From Colletes latitarsis (taxonomy: Eukaryota; Arthropoda; Insecta; Hymenoptera; Colletidae): a DNA stretch of 64,000 bases. Numbering within the stretch: the first letter of the stretch is position 1; the number at the start of each line of letters is the position of its first letter. Positions 40,594 to 54,793 of this stretch are shown here, piece by piece. The DNA is taken from NCBI RefSeq assembly GCF_051014445.1, contig NC_135146.1, positions 2,728,001-2,792,000 of the forward strand. Direction: 5' to 3'. Under the pieces are notes generated by a model. It saw nothing but the letters and a program-made list of their open reading frames with translations. It did no database searches and was not told the origin of the DNA. The translations under genes were made by a program, and so were the position numbers.

Positions 40594-43500
40594 CTTTCGC
40601 ATTTTTCGCCTACTTGTTGGCCAGATTCAGGGCGTTTTCTGGTTTGGATCACGTAGTAATGTAGAACCACTCTGAAACAGTGAGTTAAACCTGGATTAAA
40701 TCTATATTTTAGAAGATAACACCAGTTAGGTCAGGGTTAGGTCTGGTATTTGCCATCATCTGGCAAATACTTTCGCATTTTTCGCATACTTGTTGGCCAG
40801 ATCCTGGGCGTTTTCTGGTTTGGATCACGCAGTAATGTGGTACCACACTGAAAAAGTGAGTTTATCTTAGATTCAATCTATATTTTAGAGGGTAACACCG
40901 GTTAGGTCAGGGTTAGGTCTGGTATTTGCCATCGTCTGCCTCATACTTTCTCATTTTTCGCATACTTATTGGCCAGGTTGCGGGGATTTTTCTGGTTTGG
41001 ATCACGTAGTAATGTGTTTCCCCACTGCATCAGAGAGTTAAACCTGGATACAATCTATATTTTAGAGGATAACACCGGTTAGGTCAGGGTTAGGTCTGGT
41101 ATTTGCCAACGTATGCCTCATATTTTCGCATTTTTCGCCAACTTGTTGGCCAGATCCAGGGCGTTTTCTGGTTTGGATCACGCAGTAATGTGGTACCACA
41201 CTGAAACAGTAAAGTTTATCTTAGATTCAATCTATATTTTAGAGGATAACACCGGTTAGGTCAGGGTTAGGTCTGGTATTTGCCATCATCTGGCTCATAC
41301 TTTCGCATTTTTCGCATACTTGTTGGCCAGATCCTGGGCGTTTTCTGGTTTGGATCATGCAGTAATGTGGTACCACACTGAAACAGTGAGTTTATCTTAG
41401 ATTCAATCTATATTTTAGAGGGTAACACCGGTTAGGTCAGGGTTAGGTCTGGTATTTGCCATCATCTGGCACATACTTTCGCATTTTTCGCATACTTGTT
41501 GGCCAGATCCTGGGCGTTTTCTGGTTTGGATCACGTAGTAATGTGGTACCACACTGCAACAGAGAGTTAAACCTGGATTCAATCTATATATTAGAGCGTA
41601 GCACCGGTTACGTTTGGGTTAGGTCTGGTATTTGCCATCATCTGGCTCATGCTTTCGCATTTTTCGCATACCTGTTGGCCAGATCCTGGGCGTTTTCTGG
41701 TTTGGATCACGTAGTAATGTGGTACCACACTGCAACAGTGAGTTAAACCTGGATTCAATCTATATATTAGAGCGTAGCACCGGTTACGTTTGGATTAGGT
41801 CTGGTGTTTGCCATCATCTGGCTCATGCTTTCGCATTTTTCGCATACCTGTTGGCCAGAACCTGGGCGTTTTCTGGTTTGGATCACATAGTAATGTGGCA
41901 CCACACTCAAACAGTGAGTTAAACCTGGATTCAATCTATATTTCAGAGGATAACACCGGTTAGGTCAGGGTTAGGTCTGGTATTTGCCATCGTCTGCCTC
42001 ATACTTTCTCATTTTTCGCAAACTTGATGGCCAGATCCAGGGCGATTTCTGGTTTGGATCACGTAGTAATGTGGCACCACACTGCAACAGTGAGTTAAAC
42101 CTGGATTCAATCTATATTTTAGAGAATAACACCGGTTAGGTCAGGGTTAGGTCTGGTATTTGCCATCATCTGGCTCATACTATCGCATTTTTCATATACT
42201 TGTTGGCCAGATCCTGGCCGTTTTCTGGTTTGGATCACATAGTAATGTGGCACCACACTCAAACAGTGAGTTAAACCTGGATTCAATCTATATTTCAGAG
42301 GATAACACCGGTTAGGTCAGGGTTAGGTCTGGTATTTGCCATCATCTGGCTCATACTTTCGCATTTGTCATATACTTGTTGGCCAGATCCTGGGCGTTTT
42401 CTGGTTTGGATCACGTAGTAATGTGGCACCACACTGCAACAGTGAGTTAAACCTGGATTCTATCTATATTTTAGAGGATAAAACCGGTTAGGTCAGGGTT
42501 AGGTCTGGTATTTGCCATCATCTGGCTCCTACTTTCGCATTTTTCATATACTTATTGGCCAGATCCTGGGCGTTTTATGGTTTGGATCACGTAGTAATGT
42601 GGCACCACACTCAAACAGTGAGTTAATCCTGGATTCGATCTATATATTAGAGGGTAACACCGGTTAGGTTTGGGTTAGGTCTGGTATTTGCCATCGTCTG
42701 CCTCATACTTTCTCACTTTTCGCATACTTATTGGCCAGGTTGCGGGGGTTTTTCTGGTTTGGATCACGTAGTAATGTGTTTCCACACTGCATCAGAGAGT
42801 TAAACCTGGATACAATCTATATTTTAGAGGATAACACCGGTTAGGTCAGGGTTAGGTCTGGTATTTGCCATCATCTGGCTCATACTTTCGCATTTTTCGC
42901 CAACTTGTTGGCCAGATCCAGGGCGTTTTCTGGTTTGGATCACGCAGTAATGTGGTACCACACTGAAACAGTGAGTTTATCTTAGATTCAATCTATATTT
43001 TAGAGGATAACACCGGTTAGGTCAGGGTTAGGTCTGGTATTTGCCATCATCTGGCAAATACTTTCGCATTTTTCGCATACTTGTTGGCCAGATCCTGGGC
43101 GTGTTCTGGTTCGGATCACGCAGTAATGTGGTACCACACTGAAAAAGTGAGTTTAGCTTAGATTCAATCTATATTTTAGAGGGTAACACCGGTTAGGTCA
43201 GGGTTAGGTCTGGTATTTGCCATCGTCTGCCTCATACTTTCTCATGTTTCGCATACTTATTGGCCAGGTTGCGGGGATTTTTCTGGTTTGGATCACGTAG
43301 TAATGTGTTTCCCCACTGCATCAGAGAGTTAAACCTGGATACAACCTATATTTTAGAGGATAACACCGGTTAGGTCAGGGTTAGGTCTGGTATTTGCTAA
43401 CGTATGCCTCATATTTTCGCATTTTTCGCCAACTTGTTGGCCAGATCCAGGGCGTTTTCTGGTTTGGATCACGCAGTAATGTGGTACCACACTGAAACAG

Positions 43501-46500
43501 TGAGTTTATCTTAGATTCAATCTATATTTTAGAGGATAACACCGGTTAGGTCAGGGTTAGGTCTGGTATTTGCCATCATCTGGCTCATGCTTAGGCATTT
43601 TTCGCATACTTGATGGCCAGATCCTGGGCGTTTTCTGGTTTGGAACACGTAGTAAAGTGGTACCACACTGAAACAGTGAGTTAAACCTGGATTCAGTCTA
43701 TATTTTAGAGGATAACACCGGAGGGTCAGGGTTAGGTCTGGTATTCGCCATCATCTGGCTCATGCTTTGGCATTTTTCGCATACTTGATGGCCAGATCCT
43801 GGGCGTTTTCTGGTTTGGGACACGTAGTAAAGTGGTACCACACTGAAACAGTGAGTTAAACCTGGAGTCAATCTATATATTAGAATGTAACACTGGTTAG
43901 GTTTGGGTTAGGTCTGGTATTTGCCGTCATCTGGCTCATACTTTCGCATTTTTCGCATACTTGTTGGCCAGATCCTGGGCGTTTTCTGGTTTGGATCACG
44001 TAGTAATGTGGCACCACACGGCAACTGTGAGTTAAACCTGGATTCAATCTATATTTTAGAGAATAATACCGGTTAGGTCAGGGTTAGGTCTGGTATTTGC
44101 CATCATCTGGCTCATACTTTCGCATTTTTCATATACTTGTTGGCCAGATCCTGGGCGTTTTCTGGTTTGGATCACATAGTAATGTGGCACCACACTCAAA
44201 CAGTGAGTTAAACCTGGATTCAATCTATATTTCAGAGGGTAACACCGGTTAGGTCAGGGTTAGGTCTGGTATTTGCCATCATCTGGCTCATACTTTCGCA
44301 TTTTTCATATACTTGTTGGCCAGATCTGGGCGTTTTCTGGTTTGGATCACGTAGTAATGTGGCACCACACTGCAACAGTGAGTTAAACCTGGATTCAATC
44401 TATATTTTAGAGGATAACACCGGTTAGGTCAGGGTTAGGTCTGGTATTTGCCATCATCTGGCTCATACTTTCGCATTTTTCGCATACTTGTTGGCCAGAT
44501 CCTGGGCGTTTTCTGGTTTGGATCACGTAGTAATGTAGAACCACTCTGAAACAGTGAGTTAAAGCTGGAATAAATCTATATTTTAGAGGATAACACCGGT
44601 TAGGTCAGGGTTAGGTCTGGTATTTGCCATCATCTGGCTCATACTTTCGCATTTTTCGCATACTTGTTGGCCAGATCCAGGGCGTTTTCTGGTTTGGATC
44701 ACGTAGTAATGTAGAACCACTCTGAAACAGTGAGTTAAACCTGGATTAAATCTATATTCTAGAAGATAACACCGGTTAGGTCAGGGTTAGGTCTGGTATT
44801 TGCCATCATCTGGCAAATACTTTCGCATTTTTCGCATACTTGTTGGCCAGATCCTGGGCGTTTTCTGGTTTGGATCACGCAGTAATGTGGTACCACACTG
44901 AAAAAGTGAGTTTATCTTAGATTCAATCTATATTTTAGAGGGTAACACCGGTTAGGTCAGGGTTAGGTCTGGTATTTGCCATCGTCTGCCTCATACTTTC
45001 TCATTTTTCGCATACTTATTGGCCAGGTTGCGGGGATTTTTCTGGTTTGGATCACGTAGTAATGTGTTTCCCCACTGCATCAGAGAGTTAAACCTGGATA
45101 CAATCTATATTTTAGAGGATAACACCGGTTAGGTCAGGGTTAGGTCTGGTATTTGACAACGTATGCCTCATATTTTCGCATTTTTCGCCAACTTGTTGGC
45201 CAGATCCAGGGCGTTTTCTGGTTTGGATCACGCAGTAATGTGGTACCACACTGAAACAGTGAGTTTATCGTAGATTCAATCTATATTTTAGAGGATAACA
45301 CCGGTTAGGTCAGGGTTAGGTCTGGTATTTGCCATCATCTGGCTCATACTTTCGCATTTTTCGCATACTTGTTGGCCAGATCCTGGGCGTTTTCTGGTTT
45401 GGATCACGTAGTAATGTAGAACCACTCTGAAACAGTGAGTTAAACCTGGAATAAATCTATATTTTAGAAGATAACACCGGTTAGGTCAGGGTTAGGTCTG
45501 GCATTTGCCATCATCTGGCAAATACTTTCGCATTTTTCGCATACTTGTTGGCCAGATCCTGGGCGTTTTCTGGTTTGGATCACGTAGTAATGTGGTACCA
45601 CACTGCAACAGTGAGTTAAACCTGGATTCAATCTATATATTAGAGCGTAGCACCGGTTACGTTTGGGTTAGGTCTGGTATTTGCCATCATCTGGCTCATG
45701 CTTTCGCATTTTTCGCATACCTGTTGGCCAGATCCTGGCCGTTTTCTGGTTTGGATCACGTAGTAATGTGGTACCACACTGCAACAGTGAGTTAAACCTG
45801 GATTCAATCTATATATTAGAGCGTAGCACCGGTTACGTTTGGATTAGGTCTGGTATTTGCCATCATCTGGCTCATGCTTTCGCATTTTTCGCATACCTGT
45901 TGGCCAGAACCTGGGCGTTTTCTGGTTTGGATCACATAGTAATGTGGCACCACACTCAAACAGTGAGTTAAACCTGGATTCAATCTATATTTTAGAGGAT
46001 AACACCGGTTAGGTCAGGGTTAGGTCTGGTATTTGCCATCGTCTGCCTCATACTTTCTCATTTTTCGCATACTTGATGGCCAGATCCAGGGCGATTTCTG
46101 GTTTGGATCACGTAGTAATGTGGCACCACACTGCAACAGTGAGTTAAACCTGGATTCAATCTATATATTAGAGCGTAGCACCGGTTACGTTTGGATTAGG
46201 TCTGGTATTTGCCATCATCTGACTCATGCTTTCGCATTTTTCGCATACCTGTTGGCCAGAACCTGGGCGTTTTCTGGTTTGGATCACATAGTAATGTGGC
46301 ACCACACTCAAACAGTGAGTTAAACCTGGATTCAATCTATATTTCAGAGGGCAACACCGGTTAGGTCAGGGTTAGGTCTGGTATTTGCCATCATCTGGCT
46401 CATACTTTCGCATTATTCGCATACTTGTTGGCCAGATCCTGGGCGTTTTCTGGTTTGTGTCACGTAGTAATGTGGTATCACACTGCAACAGTGAGTTAAA

Positions 46501-47300
46501 GCTGGATTCAGTCTATATTTTAGACGATAACACCGGTTAGGTCAGGGTTAGGTCTGGTATTTGCCATCATCTGGCTCATACTTTCGCATTATTCGCAAAC
46601 TTGTTGGTCAGATCCTGGGCGTTTTCTGGTTTGGATCACGCAGTAATGTGGTACCACACTGAAACAGTGAGTTTATCTTAGATTCAATCTATATTTTAGA
46701 GGATAACACCGGTTAGGTCAGGGTTAGGTCTGGTATTTGCCATCATCTGGCTCATACTTTCGCATTATTCGCATACTTGTTGGCCAGATCCTGGGCGTTT
46801 TCTGGTTTGTGTCACGTAGTAATGTGGTACCACACTGCAACAGTGAGTTAAACCTGGATTCAGTCTATATTTTAGAGGATAACACCGGTTAGGTCAGGGT
46901 TAGGTCTGGTATTCGCCATCATCTGGCTCATGCTTTGGCATTTTTCGCATACTTGATGGCCAGATCCTGGGCGTTTTCTGGTTTGGAACACGTAGTAAAG
47001 TGGTACCACACTGAAACAGTGAGTTAAACCTGGAGTCAATCTATATATTAGAGGGTAAGACTGGTTAGGTTTGGGTTAGGTCTGGTATTTGCCGTCATCT
47101 GGCTCATACTTTCGCATTTTTCGCATACTTGTTGGCCAGATCCTGGGCGTTTTCTGGTTTGGATCACGTAGTAATGTGGCACCACACGGCAACTGTGAGT
47201 TAAACCTGGATTCAATCTATATTTTAGAAAATAATACCGGTTAGGTCAGGGTTAGGTCTGGTATTTGCCATCATCTGGCTCATACTTTCGCATTTTTCAT
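40594..47300. repeat. 37-39-monomer higher-order unit, copy 2 (right end approximate)
   Basis: Second copy of the unit starting near 34010. Relative to copy 1 it carries an extra monomer near 41640-41816 and another near 43833-44010, and it lacks monomers of the copy 1 four-unit duplication. A single base is inserted near 41209 (CAGTAAAGTTT for CAGTGAGTTT). Part of it (about 40841-41600) is repeated again at about 44891-45650, offset 4,050 bp (23 monomers plus 2). The right limit is gradual, because markers such as GGTAAGACTGG (near 40186 and 47055) are shared with altered neighbours. Confidence 0.8.
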
Positions 47301-49954
47301 ATACTTGTTGGCCAGATCCTGGGCGTTTTCTGGTTTGGATCACATAGTAATGTGGCACCACACTCAAACAGTGAGTTAAACCTGGATTCAATCTATATTT
47401 CAGAGGGTAACACCGGTTAGGTCAGGGTTAGGTCTGGTATTTGCCATCATCTGGCTCATACTTTAGCATTTTTCATATACTTGTTGGCCAGATCTGGGCG
47501 TTTTCTGGTTTGGATCACGTAGTAATGTGGCACCACACTGCAACAGTGAGTTAAACCTGGATTCAATCTATATTTTAGAGGATAACACCGGTTAGGTCAG
47601 GGTTAGGTCTGGTATTTGCCATCATCTGGCTCATACTTTCGCATTTTTCATATACTTGTTGGCCAGATCCTGGGCGATTTCTGGTTTGGATCACGTAGTA
47701 ATGTGGCACCACACTGCAACAGTGAGTAAAACCTGGGTTCAATCTATATTTTAGAGGATAACACCGGTTAGGTCAGGGTTAGGTCTGGTATTTGCCATCA
47801 TCTGGCTCATACTTTCGCATTTTTCATATAATTGTTGGCCAGATCCTGGGCGTTTTCTGGTTTGGGTCATGTAGTAATGTGGTACCACACTGCAACAGTG
47901 AGTTAAACCTGGATTCAATCTATATTTTAGAGGATATCGCCGGATAGGTTTGGGTTAGGTCTGGTATTTGCCATCATCTGGCTCATACTTTCGCATTTTT
48001 CGCATACTTGTTGGCCAGATCCTGGGCGTTTTCTGGTTTGGATCACGTAGTAATGTGGCACCACACTGCAACAGTGAGTTAAACCTGGATTGAATCTATA
48101 TTTTAGAGGATAACACCGGTTAGGTCAGGGTTAGGTCTGGTATTTGCCATCATCTAGCTCATACTTTCGCATTATTCGCATACTTGTTGGCCAGATCCTG
48201 GGCGTTTTCTGGTTTGGATCACGCAGTAATGTGGTACCACACTGAAACAGTGAGTTTATCTTAGATTCAATCTATATTTTAGAGGATAACACCGGGTAGG
48301 TCAGGGTTAGGTCTGGTATTTGCCATCATCTGGCTCATACTTTCGTATTTTTCATATACTTGTTGGCCAGATCCTGGGCGTTTTCTGGTTTGTGTCACGT
48401 AGTAATGTAGAACCACTCTGAAACAGTGAGTTAAACCTGGGTTCAATCTATATTTTAGAGGATAACACTGGTTAGGTCAGGGTTAGGTCTGGTATTTGCC
48501 ATCATCAGGCCCATACTTTCGCATTTTTCGCATACTCGTTGGTCAGATCCTGGGCGTTTTCTGTTTTGGGTCATGTAGTAATGTGGTACCACACTGCAAC
48601 AGTGAGTTAAACCTGGGTTCAATCTATATTTTAGAGGATAACACCGGGTAGGTTTGGGTTAGGTCTGGTATTTGCCATCATCTGGCTCATACTTTCGCAT
48701 TTTTCATATACTTGTTGGCCAGATCCTTGGCGTTTTCTGGTTTGGATCACGTAGTAATGTGGCACCACACTGCAACAGTGAGTTAAACCTGGATTCAATC
48801 TATATTTTAGAGGATAACACCGGTTAGGTCAGGGTTAGGTCTGGTATTTGCCATCATCTGGCTCATACTTTCGCATTATTCGCATACTTGTTGGCCAGAT
48901 CCTTGGCGTTTTCTGGTTTGGATCACGTAGTAATGTGGCACCACACTGCAACAGTGAGTTAAACCTGGATTCAATCTATATTTTAGAGGATAACACCGGT
49001 TAGGTCAGGGTTAGGTATGGTATTTGCCATCATCTGGCTCATACTTTCGCATTATTCGCATACTTGTTGGCCAGATCCTGGGCGTTTTCAGATTTGAATC
49101 ACGTAGTAATGTAGAACCACTCTGAAACAGTGAGTTGATCCTGGATTCGATCTATATTTTAGAGGATAACAACGGTTAGGTCAGCGTTAGGTCTGGTATT
49201 TGCCATCATCTGGCTCATACTTTCGCATTATTCGCATACTTGTTGGCCAGATCCTGGGCGTTTTCTGCTTTGGATCACGCACTAATGTGGTACCACACTG
49301 AAACAGTGAGTTTATCTTAGATTCAATCTATATTTTAGAGGATAACACCGGTTAGGTCAGGGTTAGGTCTGGTATTTGCCATCATCTGGCTCATACTTTC
49401 GCATTTTTCGCATACTTGTTGGCCAGATCCTGGGCGTTTTCTGGTTTGGATCACGTAGTAATGTAGAACCACTCTGAAACAGTGAGTTAAACCTGGGTTC
49501 AACCTATATTTTAGAGGATAACACCGGTTAGGTCAGGGTTAGGTCTGGTATTTGCCATCATCTGGCTCATACTTTCGCATTTTTATATACTTGTTGGCCA
49601 GATCCTGGGCGTTTTCTGGTTTGGATCACGTAGTAATGTGGCACCACACTGCAACAGTGAGTTAAACCTGGGTTCAATCTATATTTTAGAGGATAACACC
49701 GGTTAGGTCAGGGTTAGGTCTGGTATTTGCCATCATCTGGCTCATACTTTCGCATTTTTCATATACTTGTTGGCCAGATCCTGGGCGTTTTCAGGTTTGT
49801 GTCACGTAGTAATGTGGTACCACACTGCAACAGTGAGTTAAACCTGGATTCAGTCTATATTTTAGAGGATAACACCGGTTAGGTCAGGGTTAGGTCTGGT
49901 ATTCGCCATCATGTGGCTCATGCTTTCGCATTTTTCGCATACTTGTTGGCCAGA
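47301..49954. repeat. Less ordered stretch between two large higher-order units
   Basis: About 15 monomers with more private changes than elsewhere: CTTTAGCATTTTTC (47461), CGCCGGATAGG (47938), CATCATCTAGCTC (48150), TTCAGATTTGAATCACG (49088), AACAACGGTTAGG (49168), TTCTGCTTTGG with CGCACTAATG (49262) and a one-base deletion CATTTTTATATAC near 49574. Single-copy changes of this kind suggest that this part has escaped recent homogenisation. No non-satellite DNA is present. Confidence 0.8.
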
Positions 49955-50228
49955 TCCTGGGCGTTTTCTGGTTTGGATCACGAAGTAATGTGGTACCACA
50001 CTGAAACTGTGAGTCTATCTTAGATTCAATCTATATTTTAGAGGATAACACCGGTTAGGTCAGGGTTAGGTCTGGTATTTGCCATCATCTGGCTCATGCT
50101 TTGGCATTTTTCGCATACTTGATGGCCAGATCCTGGGCGTTTTCTGGTTTGGGACACGTAGTAAAGTGGTACCACACTGCAACAGTGAGTTAAACCTGGA
50201 TTCAGTCTATATTTTAGAGGATAACACT

Positions 50229-52479
50229 GGTTAGGTCAGGGTTAGGTCTGGTATTTGCCATCATCTGGCTCACACTTTCGCATTATTCGCATACTTTTTG
50301 GCCACATCCTGGGCGTTTTCTGGTTTGTGTCACGTAGTAATGTGGTACCACACTGCAACAGTGAGTTAAACCTGGATTCAGTCTATATTTTAGAGGATAA
50401 CACCGGTTAGGTCAGGCTTAGGTCTGGTATTCGCCATCATCTGGCTCATGCTTTGGCATTTTTCGCATACTTGATGGCCAGATCCTGGGCGTTTTCTGGT
50501 TTGGATCACGAAGTAATGTGGTACCACACTGAAACTGTGAGTCTATCTTAGATTCAATCTATATTTTAGAGGATAACACCGGTTAGGTCAGGGTTAGGTC
50601 TGGTATTTGCCATCATCTGGCTCATGCTTTCGCATTTTTCGCATACTTGTTGGCCAGAACCTGGGCGTTTTCTGGTTTGGATCACGAAGTAATGTGATAC
50701 CACATTGAAACTGTGAGTCTATCTTAGATTCAATCTATATTTTAGAGGATAACACCGGGTAGGTCAGGGTTAGGTCTGGTATTTGCCATCATCTGGCTCA
50801 TACTTTCGCATTCTTCGCATACTTGTTGGCCAGATCCTGGGCGTTTTCTGGTTTGGATCACGTAGTAATGTGGCACCACACTGCAACAGTGAGTTAAACC
50901 TGGATTGAATCTATATTTTAGGGGATAACACCGGTTAGGTCAGGGTTACGTCTGGTATTTGCCATCATCTGGCTCATACTTTCGCATTATTCGCATACTT
51001 GTTGGCCAGATCCTGGGCGTTCTCTGGTTTGGATCACGCAGTAATGTGGTACCACACTGAAACAGTGAGTTTATCTTAGATTCAATCTATATTTTAGAGG
51101 ATAACACCGGTTAGGTCAGGGTTAGGTCTGGTATTTGCCATCATCTGGCTCATACTTTCGCATTTTTCATATACTTGTTGGCCAGATCCTTGGCGTTTTC
51201 TGGTTTGGATCACGTAGTAATGTGGCACCACACTGCAACAGTGAGTTAAACCTGGATTCAATCTATATTTTAGAGGATAACACCGATTAGGTCACGGTTT
51301 GGTCTGGTATTTGCCATCATCTGGCTCATACTTTCGCATTTTTCATATACTTGTTGACCAGATCCTGGCCGTTTTCTGGTTTGGATCACGTAGTAAAGTG
51401 GTTCCACGCTGCAACAGTGAGTTAAACCTGGACACAATCTATATTTTAGAGGATAACACCGGTTAGGTCATGCAAAGGTCAGGTATTTGCCATCATCTGG
51501 CTCATACTTTCGCATTTTTCGCTTACTTATTGGCCAGGTTGCGGGGGTTTTTCTGGTTTGGATCACGTAGTAATGAAGAACCACTCTGAAACAGTGAGTT
51601 AAACCTGGATTAAATTTATATTTTAGAGGATAACACCGGTTAGGTCAGGGTTAGGTCTGGTATTTGCCATCATCAGGCAAATACTTTCGCATTTTTCGCA
51701 TACTTGTTGGCCAGATCCTGGGCGTTTTCTGGTTTGGATCACGCAGTAATGTGGTACCACACTGAAACAGTGAGTTTATCTTAGATTCAATCTATATTTT
51801 AGAGGGTAACACCGGTTAGGTCAGGGTTAGGTCTGGTATTTGCCAGCATCTGGGCCATACTTTCGCATTTTTCGCATACTTGTTGGCCAGATCCTGGGCG
51901 TTTTTTGGTTTGGATCACGTAGTAATGTAGAACCACACTGAAACAGTGAGTTAAACCTGGATTAAATCTATAATTTAGAAGATAACACCGGTTAGGTCAG
52001 GGTTAGGTCTGGTATTTGCCATCATCAGGCAAATACTTTCGCATTTTTCGCATACTTGTTGGCCAGATCCTGGGCGTTTTCTGGTTTGGATCACGCAGTA
52101 ATGTGGTACCACACTGAAACAGTGAGTTTATCTTAGATTCAATCTATATTTTAGAGGGTAACACCGGTTAGGTCAGGGTTAGGTCTGGTATTTGCCATCA
52201 TCTGGCTCATGCTTTGGCATTTTTCGCATACTTGATGGCCAGATCCTGGGCGTTTTCTGGTTTGTGTCACGTAGTAATGTGGTACCACACTGCAACAGTG
52301 AGTTAAACCTGGATTCAGTCTATATTTTAGAGGATAACACCGGTTAGTTCAGGGTTAGGTCTGGTATTCGCCATCATCTGGCTCATGCTTTCGCATTTTT
52401 CGCATACTTGTTGGCCAGATCCTGGGCGTTTTCTGGTTTCGATCACGAAGTAATGTGGTACCACACTGAAACTGTGAGT
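50229..52479. repeat. 2.25-kb module inside the compound unit, copy 1
   Basis: This module recurs at 54280-56530, offset 4,051 bp (23 monomers plus 3), and again in the second compound unit at about 57449-59699 and 61500-63750. Its hallmark is TTAGGTCATGCAAAGGTCAG, where the usual telomere-like block is rewritten (51463-51482, and 55514, 58683 and 62734). The two modules within one compound unit differ slightly, for example TTCTCTGG against TTTTCTGG near 51021 and 55072, and GTGATACCACATTG against GTGGTACCACATTG. They are therefore older than the 7,220-bp duplication. Confidence 0.9.
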
Positions 52480-52686
52480 TAAACCTGGAGTCAATCTATA
52501 TTTTAGATGATAACACTGGTTAGGTCAGGGTTAGGTCTGGTAATTGCCATCATCTGGCTCATACTTTCGCATTATTCGCATACTTGTTGGCCAGATCCTG
52601 GGCGTTTTCTGGTTTGGATCACGAAGTAATGTGGTACCACACTGAAACTGTGAGTCTATCTTAGATTCAATCTATATTTCAGAGGA

Positions 52687-54793
52687 TAACACCGGTTAGG
52701 TCAGGGTTAGGTCTGGTATTTGCCATCATCTGGCTCATACTTTCGCATTTTTCGCTTACTTATTGGCCAGGTTGCGGGGGTTTTTCTGTTTTGGGTCATG
52801 TAGTAATGTGGTACAACACTGCAACAGTGAGTTAAACCTGGATTCAATCTATATTTTAGAGGATAACACCGGTTAGGTCAGGGTTAGGTCTGGTATTTGC
52901 CATCATCTGGCTCATGCTTTGGCATTTTTCGCATACTTGATGGCCAGATCCTGGGCGTTTTCTGGTTTGGAAAACGTAGTAAAGTGGTACCACACTGCAA
53001 CAGTGAGTTAAACCTGGAGTCAATCTATATTTTAGATGATAACACTGGTTAGGTCAGGGTTAGGTCTGGTAATTGCCATCATCTGGCTCATACTTTCGCA
53101 TTATTCGCATACTTGTTGGCCAGATCCTGGGCGTTTTCTGGTTTGGATCACGAAGTAATGTGGTACCACACTGAAACTGTGAGTCTATCTTAGATTCAAT
53201 CTATATTTCAGAGGATAACACCGGTTAGGTCAGGGTTAGGTCTGGTATTTGCCATCATCTGGCTCACACTTTCGCATTATTCGCATACTTTTTGGCCACA
53301 TCCTGGGCGTTTTCTGGTTTGTGTCACGTAGTAATGTGGTACCACACGGCAACAGTGAGTTAAACCTGGATTCAGTCTATATTTTAGAGGATAACACCGG
53401 TTAGGTCAGGGTTAGGTCTGGTATTCGCCATCATCTGGCTCATGCTTTGGCATTTTTCGCATACTTGATGGCCAGATCCTGGGCGTTTTCTGGTTTGGAT
53501 CACGAAGTAATGTGGTACCACACTGAAACTGTGAGTCTATCTTAGATTCAATCTATATTTTAGAGGATAACACCGGTTAGGTCAGGGTTAGGTCTGGTAT
53601 TTGCCATCATCTGGCTCATGCTTTCGCATTTTTCGCATACTTGTTGGCCAGAACCTGGGCGTTTTCTGGTTTGGATCACGAAGTAATGTGGTACCACACT
53701 GAAACTGTGAGTCTATCTTAGATTCAATCTATATTTTAGAGGGTAACACCGGTTAGGTCAGGGTTAGGTCTGGTATTTGCCATCATCTGGCTCATACTTT
53801 CGCATTTTTCGCTTACTTATTGGCCAGGTTGCGGGGGTTTTTCTGTTTTGGGTCATGTAGTAATGTGGTACAACACTGCAACAGTGAGTTAAACCTGGAT
53901 TCAATCTATATTTTAGAGGATAACACCGGTTAGGTCAGGGTTAGGTCTGGTATTTGCCATCATCTGGCTCATGCTTTGGCATTTTTCGCATACTTGATGG
54001 CCAGATCCTGGGCGTTTTCTGGTTTGGAAAACGTAGTAAAGTGGTACCACACTGCAACAGTGAGTTAAACCTGGAGTCAATCTATATTTTAGATGATAAC
54101 ACTGGTTAGGTCAGGGTTAGGTCTGGTAATTGCCATCATCTGGCTCATACTTTCGCATTATTCGCATACTTGTTGGCCAGATCCTGGGCGTTTTCTGGTT
54201 TGGATCACGAAGTAATGTGGTACCACACTGAAACTGTGAGTCTATCTTAGATTCAATCTATATTTCAGAGGATAACACCGGTTAGGTCAGGGTTAGGTCT
54301 GGTATTTGCCATCATCTGGCTCACACTTTCGCATTATTCGCATACTTTTTGGCCACATCCTGGGCGTTTTCTGGTTTGTGTCACGTAGTAATGTGGTACC
54401 ACACTGCAACAGTGAGTTAAACCTGGATTCAGTCTATATTTTAGAGGATAACACCGGTTAGGTCAGGCTTAGGTCTGGTATTCGCCATCATCTGGCTCAT
54501 GCTTTGGCATTTTTCGCATACTTGATGGCCAGATCCTGGGCGTTTTCTGGTTTGGATCACGAAGTAATGTGGTACCACACTGAAACTGTGAGTCTATCTT
54601 AGATTCAATCTATATTTTAGAGGATAACACCGGTTAGGTCAGGGTTAGGTCTGGTATTTGCCATCATCTGGCTCATGCTTTCGCATTTTTCGCATACTTG
54701 TTGGCCAGAACCTGGGCGTTTTCTGGTTTGGATCACGAAGTAATGTGGTACCACATTGAAACTGTGAGTCTATCTTAGATTCAATCTATATTT
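52687..54793. repeat. 6-monomer (1,057-bp) tandem pair inside the compound unit
   Basis: Bases of about 52687-53736 recur at 53744-54793, offset 1,057 bp (6 monomers plus 1). The marker GGAAAACGTAGTAAAG is found at about 52969 and 54026. Differences include CACACGGCAAC against CACACTGCAAC (near 53345, 54402) and GTCAGGGTTAGG against GTCAGGCTTAGG. The stretch between the second 2.25-kb module and the next compound unit (about 56531-57448) looks like a shortened version of this region, with several monomers missing. Confidence 0.85.
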
